Shown piece after piece: positions 39,912 to 49,308 of a stretch of 64,000 bases of DNA (position 1 is the stretch's first letter; the number at the start of each line of letters is the position of its first letter). The stretch spans positions 124,001 to 188,000 of the forward strand of contig JAHDYR010000007.1 of NCBI GenBank assembly GCA_019828565.1, written 5' to 3'. The notes beneath the pieces are model-generated. The model was not told the origin of the DNA. It worked only from the letters and a program-made list of their open reading frames with translations, and made no database searches. Position numbers and translations under genes: made by a program. Source of the stretch: Carpediemonas membranifera (Eukaryota; Fornicata).

Positions 39912-42482
39912 TTATGGACAGCCTTCTCTGCATAGACACACGTCAAGACGAACACCGTTCTCACGATCATCCCGAACCTTGATAAACAGCCAGTCTTCAT
40001 TGTTCCATGACTTTCGCGCTCGTCTCAGCATGCTTTCCCACAAATGAGCGACGTTCTGCTCGAATTTTCTATTCAGATCGTTGACATCAGACTTTGGCAA
40101 CGTTTCTGTCATATCCTGTTGAATACGAATCCATTGAGCGTGATCTTTGCAACATTTGTGTACTCGGAGGCTGATCAGAGGGGAAAGAAGTGGTACGTGG
40201 CCCTCACGTCGACCATAAGATACAGGACCGCGCAGGAACCGATAGAACATCTCCGCTTGTTCTCTCAGAATAACTTGCTGCAGAACTGTGTTCCTCCTCA
40301 AATGTACACGAGCATCCTGGTTGCCAATGAAGTCTCTCTCGAAGTACTCCTCAATGATGACACCAAAAGGAAGCATTGTTGCGGCTTGTATCTCGGGAAT
40401 GGTTGCGACAATTGCATTGCTATATAGCGTCTGAGTGAATGGCCGCATTGATTTTTGCCTCGGATGGTGTGGGAACCGGGATGGGCTTATCAGTGACCAA
40501 GGAGAGGCTTACATGGAGTAAGTGGACCAACAGTGCAGCAACTCGATGCCACCACACGATATCTTCCGTCACTGTCGCAGTTGAGTAATAATGGGAGAAA
40601 AAGATATCCCATTAGTCTGAAGATGGACTGAACAGAGACAGGAAACGCATGATAGTACGTCGTTGCCATGTTGGCCATCAACCTGCGGCCTAACATATGC
40701 TCATTACACCCAGTTGTACGATCTGGCGGTTTGAAATCTTGGATAGATTGCAGATAACGTCCCCACTGAGCGTTCTCTTCTCGTGAGCCGTCATTCCGCG
40801 GTTTGAACATTCCCGCCATTAGGGCCACCTGACCCATGAAATGATGGCAACAGTGCATGATTGGGGGATAAGAAACACACTGTCAGGAGCAATCGACGAT
40901 CCCTCAAAGAGAGTTTGACGTAACCTTCTTCTTCTGTATTCCAACGAACGCCTTCGGTCAGTCGCCAGGAGAAAGCTGCCCCAGTGCGCGGCAGGATCTG
41001 GAATACCCGATGTAGATTCAGCAATACTACCTTCTTTGGCTTGGAGGACGTGCTGAAGTGTGGTCCGGAACGTGGCGCCAAACGGCATCCAACCCATGTT
41101 TCGCTTACTATTCGATTGGAAAGGCGATGGATAATGCCCTCCTTGCAGCGAGCCCACAACTGTCGACATGGCAGGGTGGTCACCAATCAGCAATACTCTG
41201 TTGATTCTTGCCCACCTTCCAGTTTCTCGCACTTGGAATGACTTCTGGATTGCCTCTTCCACGTTAGACTGAATATACTCAAAGTATGTTGGCAAAAGAT
41301 CCTCCTTTCCCTGGTACTCAAGCAGTCTGAATGGTGATGTCACTCTCTGCGGAAAGACCTCTCCTGTCATGTCAATCAGCCTGAATTTGACAGCGGTCGT
41401 AGTCCCTCGCCATGCATCAAACCAGATGAGAATGTCAACTGGAATGTAGCTAGCTTCAACACGCGCTTCTCTGCTAACATGTGTCGTTGTATCATACCAA
41501 ATATCTCTGGCTGTCTCGAGATACTGTGGTGACTGAATGCCTCGTGCAATACGGCTGGAAATGTTATACTTAACCGACTTGACAAAGGCCCACCGATCGC
41601 TTTTTCAACTTGGTGGGGTTGAGGGTGGGAAAGCATGGAGACACATTGATCTCGTTCATCTTCGCTGTTGAAGAAGATAGTAATGTGCGTTCCATCATGT
41701 AAGTAGTTGTTGACCGGAACCGGCAAGGAGCCTATTGCGTCAGCTGCAATTGGGAAACGTGTCGTATGTTCGAGAGGGAACTTCTGGTTGTTTTGATCAT
41801 AACGAAACGTGTTGTGCGAACAGTGTATCTCGTCTGGTACAAGACTCTCGAAAAAATCTGCCTCGTGATCTTTCATGGCTTCTTTCACTCCGAACACGTT
41901 CCTAATATCACACCCAAGGTCTTTGAGAGCATAATGTGAGACATCAAACTTCATGGTCTGGATACCCAGCCTTTTGGCGATCGCGTTAAAGACAGTAACC
42001 TCATCATCAACGACATTGACACCTTCAGTGATCCGCTTGAGCGCCATTGCGAACTGAAATGCATGCTCGGTGTTCTCAATCTTCTCGAGTAGCAGGTGGT
42101 TGTCCTCGCACAAGCTATCTCTCTCGTCCGACGCAGGTGAGAAGGCATGGGACCATGTTGGTGTGTACTCTCTGACAGTAGCACATATGTTACGTCGAAA
42201 ACGATCCGTATTACCATCAAGCAAGGAAACAAAGACAGGATCAAGAATGCTCTTGTCAATATCACCATCAGTTAGAGATAGCAAGACAGCCTTGAACAAC
42301 GAACGCGAATCCTTATCGCATTGACGGAACCGTCGATCCATGCCATTAGCGTGGTGTCCTTGGATCGAGGTGTAAACGTTTGCTAGAATGACATTGACGG
42401 CGGAAACGCTTGATGGTGCTAGAATGTTACCGTAAGGTGTCATTCTCCAGATGACCAAAGTAGCTTGTGTGGAGATATGCAT
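39912..42482 (-). pseudogene. OTU-like protein with Cys-to-Ser change, broken into four frames
   Basis: It starts at ATG 42482. The first 368 codons include CDKDSRSLFKAVLLSLTDGD followed by RRNICATVREY and later DEVTVFNAIAKRLGIQTMKF. This is the pattern of an OTU cysteine protease (DGNCLFRA..., LR...V, then W/E..EL.A.A..L...I.V) with Ser where the catalytic Cys should be. Further frames (41410-40819, 40858-40490, 40448-39912) continue with similar composition and no recognised domain (FRLLEYQGKEDLLPTYFEY, INRVLLIGDHPAM). Together they would make ~850 residues. Breaks fall near 41450, 40850 and 40460. Either a decaying gene or one with indel errors; the Ser is not explained by an indel. Confidence 0.5.
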
Positions 42483-42548
42483 GTCCTCCCAGTTTTGTTT
42501 CCTTTACGTTTTTCGCTGTTTATATTGGTCCTACGTAAAAAATGTCGA

Positions 42549-42587
42549 TGCCATTTTCTCCACCTCATTTTGGCAGTGCAGTTTAAG
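42549..42587 (+). promoter_or_regulatory. Divergent promoter: shared block plus GCAGTTTAA motif
   Basis: gatgccattttctccacctc (42549-42568) is nearly repeated at 49272-49291 in the other divergent promoter of the island. It is followed by agtgcagtttaag (42575-42587), 17 bp before the plus-strand ATG at 42605. Confidence 0.5.
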
Positions 42588-42604
42588 AACAGCTATAGGG
42601 GAAC

Positions 42605-44297
42605 ATGACTGATTCTAATCACAGACAATTGTCGCTCAGTGTTTGTGACCTTTACTGGAACTCTTGTGTCCTGTGCAAAACTTTGCCCAACAACCTGCCG
42701 GGCTATTTAGAACAAGCCACAAGGGTCTTCTTTTATGTTCCCTGCGCGTTCGCATTTCTATCACATCTTTCAAGACCTGGAGACGTTTGATGACATGCTT
42801 CAGCTTGCTTGTCTTCACGCGCAAGAGCTTGAGAATTCGGATCAGGCATCGCAGGTTGCCCGGATTCTCTCTCGCGTCATCAAACTGCGAAGCCATCCAC
42901 AGCTAAGCATGGATGTTCAGCTTCGCGAAGGCGAATCGCTGCCCGACCGTCTTCACACGCTTATACAAGGGACGTTGTGGGCCATACTGAGGACGGTGAC
43001 CGATGGTGACTCGAGCGCTCTCTGGTTCATGTGCAGGAAGTTCATGTTTTCACATAGTGTTGCTAAGAGAGATCGGACTGTCATCAAGAGCTATGATGCA
43101 TCAGAGCTCGTGCATTATTGTGGGTTTGTCTTCCACGACAATCATCGTTCATTCCGTCACCGGATCATGCGGTTCTGGTCTGATGGCAAGTGTTTCTTCT
43201 TCTCCTCAACCAGCAAGGCGTTCTACATTGGCAACTTGTGGTTCGCTCGTGTTACATCTGTCCATCAGGCGGTTTTCCCCGCAGCCATAGCTGAGAAGCT
43301 TGCCAAGATGCATCTGTGGTGCAGGCATCGATTTGTTCTTGACTGCCACTGCAACACTTACATCATGTTGCACACACAATGCACGGGGTGCTCGTTACAG
43401 CGCCTTCTCAGGAGTATGGCGTTAATATGATGGCTTGGTTTGGACACGATGTGGCCCTCACTCACCGATTCTCTTCGTTTGCTAAGGTGAAACTTCCCGT
43501 CAATCTTGGAGGGATCAGGGCCGTGCCTGGACTTGTTATCTTGTCCGGAACGGTCCGGGCATCCAAGACAAAGAATATAGTCCCAGCCCAGTTCTTCACC
43601 GGTAATACCACTGGTCATATTCCCGCTGATGACATGACGGATGTCGCCCATCCGGGGTTCAGGAGGACACCTGTCTGGATCGACGCAATCATCTTTGTTG
43701 CACAGTCTAGGTTTATGATCGTTAGATCTGGCAATGATTGCTATCTCATCGGTAGATCCCGACTCATCCCCAACATTGTCCGATCTCTATTTTTGGACCC
43801 AAACCCGATTCCTTGCAGCGAACATGAGGTGTATAGGTTGTACCCACTTTCCAAGTTTGTGCTATTGCCCAACAACGTCCTTATCTATGTGCGAGTAGAC
43901 GGCGGGAGCAGACAAACTGTGGTTTCGAGACAATCGCATGGGTTTCCTGCTATTGCGCGCTTTGAGGCATCAAAATATGCAGTGACACTGATGGATAAGT
44001 CCCCCAGCACTTACTGGCTGTTCAACCCACTCAACAAACGGTGGTACGCGTGCACAACAATATTCTGCGGTGGACACCAACTCTTCCATGGATGCCGTTG
44101 CTAGCGAGGAAAACCAATACCAGCAGAAATTGTTGTTTGACCCATTACTGCCCAATAAACGCGTAATAGAAACGTCTCCACACCTTCCCCACCTTCCCCA
44201 GCGCGGGGACGACAGTCAATCTACTGCAGCGAATTTGCTGCCGTGGGATGATGTTGACCCCAGTGAGTGGCTAACCCCGGCCGGCCGCTGTATGTAG
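42605..44297 (+). pseudogene. Unrecognised ~550-aa protein, at least three frame breaks
   Basis: Starts MTDSNHRQLSLSVCD at 42605. The protein-like sequence passes to a second frame near 42740 (HIFQDLETFDDMLQLACLHAQEL ... FRHRIMRFWSDGKCFFFSS). It then passes to a third near 43375 (YGVNMMAWFGHDVAL ... WYACTTIFCGG) and a fourth near 44070 (ENQYQQKLLFDPLLPNKRVIE), ending at 44297. Hydrophobic-aromatic beta-rich segments suggest a folded enzyme or beta-propeller-like protein, but I recognise nothing. It is paired head-to-head with the OTU-like gene. Confidence 0.45.
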
Positions 44298-44356
44298 ATA
44301 AGCCGCAAGTGATTAAATTACATAAAGGCTGGATCGCTTCTTCCTTCCTTTACCTC

Positions 44357-44608
44357 TCACAATGCCAGACTCGGATTCAGTGCCAGGAGGCTTTCCTTGC
44401 AGACCTGGCAAAATAAGAACCTGGCAACGGTTCCATCAATCGAGGTCTCCCACATGGCCACACCGCATGGCTTGCAATACCAAGATTTGCACATGTTGCA
44501 GAAGAAAGAGTCCCTTCCCTTTGACGATTTGATCTTAGCCTTGCAGCGGGTGCATTCAGAAGCAGCAGCACAATCCGGACGTGAAATTGGTAATGGCCTT
44601 CTTCCCAT
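44357..44608 (-). CDS. PHD-like zinc finger protein, 83 aa
   Basis: First in-frame ATG 44608 (MGRRPLPISRPD). Cysteines follow CTRCKAKI...FFCNMCKSWYCKPCG...FLFCQVC, i.e. C-x2-C, C-x2-C, W-Y-C-x2-C, C-x2-C. The FFCNMCKSWYCKPCG stretch resembles the PHD core (CDxCxxWYHxxCxG) with Cys in place of the ligand His. PHD fingers commonly read the histone H3 tail. RING, FYVE or zinc-ribbon alternatives cannot be excluded. It is small, single-domain and lies in the island with an H3-tail-like protein. Confidence 0.4.
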   Translation of the reverse strand: MGRRPLPISRPDCAAASECTRCKAKIKSSKGRDSFFCNMCKSWYCKPCGVAMWETSIDGTVARFLFCQVCKESLLALNPSLAL

Positions 44609-45012
44609 TGTTACCTCACACCTCCATGGTAGTGGAAGTGCATGATCCGTCACTCGGGCGAAGTCAGTCGTTCCTGGATTGCCCTAAATCCGGGTCAGTG
44701 CAAATGCCGCAGCAAAAATGCTAGTTGACGCATAAACATATCGAAAGAAATCAGCGGACCTGTCTTCTCAGCAATGCTGACATCACTGTCATCACTGTCA
44801 TCAGCAGTAGGACGCTTTGCAGCTCTTTGCTGATGTGCTATATCGAACTTTTCAGTTCACCAAACAACGTATTGCGAAGATCCTGGATCATTTGGTGCCG
44901 GACCGAAGGATTTGTCAGCCGTATAGCGAGATCGCGAGCGGGAGAGTCTTCGCAATCTCTTTCTCGTAGTCTTAATGGATCCAAGTTAGGCTGTTATCGC
45001 TTTGCGCGGTGC

Positions 45013-45430
45013 TTACTCAGATCGGATTGCCGAGTTACGCGAAACGCCGGGTTCATCTCCCCTCGTAGCCTTTTGGTCTGCGCACGCTTTAAGCTTGTGA
45101 TATCTTTGCCTGGCATCGGGCAGGGCGCAGACCTGGAAATCGGGAGATGAGTCCTTCATCTTCTTTCGTAGCCTCTCGATGTCCATATCCAGGCGTTGGC
45201 TATGGTCTGGAGGGACATTCGCCATCTCCTTCACATGGTGACAGATCCTTGGCGCTGAAGGGTTTCTCTTTCGGCGTCAACTGGTGGTAGATGATCGGCT
45301 TAGTCTTGGCAACCGGTTTGCTTATAGCAAATCTCTCGCCCAAGTTCCAGCAACCCTTCTCGTTGAAGTTCTTCTTCTTCAAAAGCAACAAAACCACCGC
45401 ATTGCACAGGGACAAGCAAGTTCGCACCAC
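45013..45430 (-). pseudogene. Unrecognised gene fragment beside the assembly gap
   Basis: Two frames (to about 45240 and from there to 45013) join into a protein-like sequence: LGERFAISKPVAKTKPIIYH ... QLTPKEKPFSAKDLS ... MDIERLRKKMKDSSPDF. The 5' end probably lies in the N run. Charged, helical C-terminus; no domain recognised. Confidence 0.3.
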
Positions 45431-45499
45431 ACGACAGCGTTATAGAAAGCCGATAAACGCGGAGTCTTTGGGCATTCCCAGTGAGAGGCCACCGTTCAC

Positions 45500-45599
45500 N
45501 NNNNNNNNNNNNNNNNNNNNNNNNNNNNNNNNNNNNNNNNNNNNNNNNNNNNNNNNNNNNNNNNNNNNNNNNNNNNNNNNNNNNNNNNNNNNNNNNNNN
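45500..45599. other. Assembly gap, 100 N
   Basis: Exactly 100 Ns, the conventional scaffold gap of unknown size. Sequence continuity between 45499 and 45600 is therefore not assured, and the 14.2-kb spacing of the inverted repeats depends on this join. Confidence 1.
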
Positions 45600-45628
45600 T
45601 GGACAATGGTAGGTCAGCGTGGTTTTTG

Positions 45629-45696
45629 GCGAAAATAACAGTGCATTGCTGTATTCCAAATGTATGACTTATAGTGCAATGCACTGTTATTTTCGC
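45629..45696. repeat. Perfect 21-bp inverted repeat, 26-nt loop
   Basis: The arms at 45629-45649 (gcgaaaataacagtgcattg plus c) and 45676-45696 are exact reverse complements. Confidence 0.9.
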
Positions 45697-45733
45697 AGAG
45701 CCGAACGGACGTGGCCAGAAACTGACATCGCTG

Positions 45734-45784
45734 AAAAGCTCAGAGACGTCGTTATATCATCTATAACGGCATCTCTGAGCTTTT
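45734..45784. repeat. 23-bp hairpin with 5-nt loop
   Basis: aaaagctcagagacgtcg... pairs with ...cggcatctctgagctttt, two mismatches in 23, loop tcatc. It sits 37 bp after the previous inverted repeat. It would fold stably as RNA and resembles a small-RNA precursor in size only. Confidence 0.8.
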
Positions 45785-46540
45785 GGGCGCACAGTTTCAT
45801 CCTGACGTGGAGATTGATGCTTGATAAATTGAAGAATCGACTAGGAGAGCTCTACGCTTGCATGCAGCCTTCTATTAGGTTGTTGATGTTGGTTATATGC
45901 TTCTTTTTCGTTCTCGATGCGTGTGGATGAGTATTCTGTTGCAAGATTCATTTTGATGGACTGATGTTGGTTATAGAGGATAAAGGCACCAGAATGGATC
46001 ATATGCATGCTATAAACCGTTCTGTGCCGTTGGTCGGACGGCTTCAAAGTCATTGTATAGAAGGAGATCGTTTAATGGTCATCACATACATCATGGTATT
46101 GCGGGGAATCATGGTAGTGAGGTGATTCGATTTCGAGACTCGGTGGTGAACTGCGGACAGGAGATGGAGGCGGACTTACAACAGGCGTGGCGGGGCTGGC
46201 GTTGAAGGCGGAGTGGGGGATGGAGACGGGCACGGAGATGGATACGGCGAGCTGTACGGCATACACCTTACTGGAAGCGGCATCTCCGGCCACTTGACGA
46301 ACCTGCACCGCCGGGCAGTTAAATCTTCAGGCCTCTTCTTGTTCCGTTTTTAGTTTCGTCATCGCTCTGTGCAGAACAAGACGCAATTTTTCGCACAACA
46401 TTTACGTATTTACCCAGTTATGTGTCGGTATATGTTCAAAACCACGGCCAGGCCCCACCGGGGTGAGTGTTGGGCATGCGCCGGTGTTCTTAGGACTCAT
46501 GGTTTCGAGTTCAATGCTACGACCCTTTCGAATCGCATCT
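45785..46540. other. Region 3' of the truncated kinase, no firm gene
   Basis: A minus-strand frame (46308-46072) encodes a Ser/Pro-rich 78-aa stretch (SPPPSPVRSSPPSLE) that may be the low-complexity tail of the kinase relic. The word atggtagtgaggtgattcgat at about 46109-46129 recurs at about 51372-51392, 3' of the intact kinase, so the two kinase loci share flanking sequence. Confidence 0.4.
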
Positions 46541-47290
46541 CTAAACTTTTCCTCCAGGACCCCAGTTGGCAGCAGTCGACCATTCTCTTCGCTGATCTAC
46601 AGAGAGTAAGACCTGTTCAGTGTCATCTAACAGAAGCGGACTCGGCTTGGCGACGCATTCATGCACGCGCATGATGACCTTGAGCTTGTCAAGACATTCG
46701 GCAGCAGTGGGACGCTTCGTTGGGTCGAAGTGGAGCATCTGCATTGCCAGGTCGTACATTCCGAGGCAAGTGGGTGGCGTTGTGCCGCGAATCGGTAGTG
46801 CAGAGTTCACGTTCACGAAGTTGAGACAATCTCTGAGCGGTTCGAGTGTCTTACGTGACAACTGCAACTGCCCACCATAGAAGTGGCACCAGTTCAGCAA
46901 GCTACCAAGCTTCAGCATCTTATTCTTCTTCTTGTTGTCGATCTGCGCCATGTCAGTCACCTTCGCGGCAAAGGGGGACTTGGGGAGACCGTAAAAGAGC
47001 AATGACTACACCGCACGAGTAAATGTCGGAGGCAGGTGTGACGACATGAAGAACAGGCGGGAAGAGCCGATGCAGTCATGCGCGTATGCTTGGAGGTCTC
47101 GTATGGCGCTCGTTGACGGCGGAATGACCGAACACGAACACACTTTGAACATTTCTGGGGGTAAATACCCATGCGTGCCGCGATATTCGGATGCCGATTT
47201 CAGTTCTATGGCCCAGTTCTCGTCGCGACAAGCCGGCTTCGTCATAGCAGAACTTCTTCATCAACGAAGTCTGTGCAGGATATGATTGAA
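46541..47290 (-). pseudogene. 5'-truncated kinase paralogue (C-lobe only)
   Basis: Several frames retain kinase C-lobe landmarks. They are EYRGTHGYLPPEMFK (activation segment and PPE), PASDIYSCGVVIALL (alpha-F) and LGMYDLAMQMLHFDPTKRPTAAECLDKL, which parallels YDLAMGMLSYNPEDRPTALMCAEHL of the intact kinase at 51401-52654. There is no N-lobe, no HxDxKxxN loop and no DFG upstream; the SET-like gene's promoter begins there. It is a relic of a duplicated kinase. Confidence 0.65.
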
Positions 47291-47502
47291 ATGATTGAAA
47301 AGAAACAGCCTGACATAAGACCCACCCAACCTTACATGGGTCATTGAAGGGTTGTGTGCCACGCTCTTGGTGCTGTGTCATTGCTGCGTATAAACTGCTG
47401 GTATAAACTGCGTAGAATGCAGCAAGAAAGTGGAACTGTCAACTTTGCTGCGATTGCTTTCCGGAAGAGCTTGCGCGTCGTGTCTATGCAAATTGGGCGG
47501 AC

Positions 47503-48264
47503 ATGGGCGAAGCCGCGATGAAGATAGACGCCTTGCCTTTCGATGATGACCAAATTGTCGAGCTTGACGGCCAATCGCTCATTTCTCTGAAGTGCAGCAC
47601 ATGCATGGTGTCAAAGGGCGATGACATGATGTATGGTTTGGTCACGGCTGGCGATGTTGATGAGGGAGAAGTGCTCGGGATTGCCAAGGGTGTTCTTAGC
47701 GATCAGCCTTCTCGGATTCAGCTATCGTCACAGCTGCACCTCATGACTCCTGATGAAGCATGCGTCAACAAGCTTTGCCATCATTCGGCTGCTGGCAACT
47801 GCAGGTTTGCCCTATTCAAGGTGGATAAGAAGCCGATCTGCTTCTTGGTTGCCACCAGCAAGATCCCAAAGGACAAGGTCATCCTTGAAGGTGGCGGCAC
47901 TGACGATAATGTCTTTGTCGTGGTTAAGCATGCGAGGAATCGTGATGTACCGAAGGACGTGAAGCACTCAATTTCTCGCGTGGTCCAGGAGGATGCAGAG
48001 AAGGCGAAGAAGTTAGATGTAATGAAGTCGAAGAAGAAGGCGAAGGCAAAGAAAAAAAGGAAGCAGACATGACGGAGGAGGAGAAGTACAGATTAGAGCA
48101 GAAGAAGCTAAGAAAAAGCATGCGCCAATGGGAGCTGGGAGCCTTCTAAGAAGAAGAAGACGACTGTGAAGAGAAAGGGTACCAAATCGAGGTTGACGAA
48201 GAAGGACAAGGTGGCCATGACGCACAATGCGAAGACGTTGGACGAGTTCCTTAAACTGTTTTAA
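47503..48264 (+). CDS. SET-like domain protein with Lys-rich tail
   Basis: ATG 47503; the main frame runs to 48072, and two further frame steps keep a Lys-rich tail (KKKKTTVKRKGTKSRLTKKDKV ... LDEFLKLF) to 48264. Residues 44-63 (YGLVTAGDVDEGEVLGIAKG) look like the first SET strand pair, 91-100 (LCHHSAAGNC) like the NHSCxPNC AdoMet-binding loop, and 117-128 (ATSKIPKDKVIL) like the A-RDI-GEEL segment. The final catalytic Tyr (DYG) is not evident, so activity is doubtful. Small SET proteins occur in large DNA viruses, where one methylates host histone H3. It is head-to-tail with the H3-tail-like gene, which converges on it. Confidence 0.42.
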
Positions 48265-48352
48265 CCTTTATGTCTCTTCAGCCCGCAGAGACGCCTTCGA
48301 ATAGTGGGGTTTAGAGGCGCGCTGATCGAGTCAATGGTCAACAATTGCATCT

Positions 48353-49211
48353 TTACACTGTAGAGAACATACCGAGCTCTCTTAAAAACTGGTAAATCTC
48401 AACCTCCATCTCTTGACGAGCAATCTGCCGTTCTTCAGTCATGGAAAGATGGTTGCGAAGCTTCTTTCTCTCATCAGACGGCATTGTCAGGCAAGCTTCG
48501 TCGTAGGTGGCATTGCTCGTGGACAGGATAAAAGAAATCAGCATTGATCGCTTCAGGGGAGAAGCAGGAGACAATCTTGTTCCAAGGGAGGTTTGGAAAC
48601 ACCTTCGCCAGGTGTTCGCGCAAGGCAGCGCGAAGATTGGTCGAGAAAAACTTCTCGTCACTGCGAGGAAGGCAGTACTTGGAGAATTTCTTCGTATCCT
48701 TCAGCTTCAGGAACCGACGCTGTTCTTCAGGATCCAGGCGAGCATGTGGCACATCTGGCGTTGCGTCAAGAGCAACCGCTAAGGTGTCAAGCAGTGTCTT
48801 CATATCTTCTGTCGCAGCAGTCTCAGGGTCAACGCTGCGGAAGGCATGCAGCGCTGATTGGTAAGCAGCTTCTGCCCGCGCTGCCACCTCGTCCTTCCTC
48901 GATGGGTTCATGTGGACAGACTCGGACTCAGTGTTGAATGCAAGTCGGAAACCAGCTCGTGTTGAATTCTTGACCATCTGCTTGAAGTTGTGCGCCTCCG
49001 TCTTCTTGATGCACGACAGAATAGTTTCTTGGATATCAGCATCAGCCTTTTGCAGGACTGCCGTGCAATTCTCCAACGCGGCCTGAGACAACGGCTTGTA
49101 GGTGCGGTACGACGAAGTATTCGCTCTCCGCGCAGCTATCGCTGCTAACTGCTTGCGAGGCGCCTTTCCACCTTGCGTAGGCCGGCGAGCCGTTTGCTTT
49201 GTTCTAGCCAT
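48353..49211 (-). CDS. Histone H3 tail-mimic fusion protein, about 285 aa
   Basis: ATG 49211. After Met it reads ARTKQTARRPTQGGKAPRKQ, then LAAIAARR, aligned to the H3 tail with one inserted Gln. K4, K14 and K18 are kept; K9 and K27 are Arg, S10 is Pro and K23 is Ile. What follows is not a histone fold: ALENCTAVLQKADADIQETI, then ~190 residues of helices (RSDEKFFSTNLRAALREHL, FPNLPWNKIVSCF) that I do not recognise. The frame at 48474 is left by one base near 48520; the continuing frame (DERKKLRNHLSMTEERQIAR) ends at 48353. It could recruit or titrate H3K4/K14 readers or writers. Promoter motif CGCACTTTAAAG lies about 50 bp upstream. Confidence 0.72.
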
Positions 49212-49260
49212 CGTCTTCTGAATGCAGAATTATATGCAATACATTTCTCACATAAAGCTG

Positions 49261-49291
49261 CTTTAAAGTGCGATGCCATTTTCTCACCCTC
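49261..49291. promoter_or_regulatory. Divergent promoter of the H3-mimic and OTU genes
   Basis: ctttaaagtgcg (49261-49272; minus-strand CGCACTTTAAAG) is also present before the intact kinase at 52682-52693. It overlaps gatgccattttctcaccctc (49272-49291), nearly identical to 42549-42568. Confidence 0.5.
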
Positions 49292-49308
49292 AATTTGGCA
49301 TTGGCGTC

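Noticed and set aside
48353-49211. Canonical or centromeric histone H3
   Set aside because: Only the tail matches; none of the histone-fold helices or their signature residues follow, and the protein is about twice too long.
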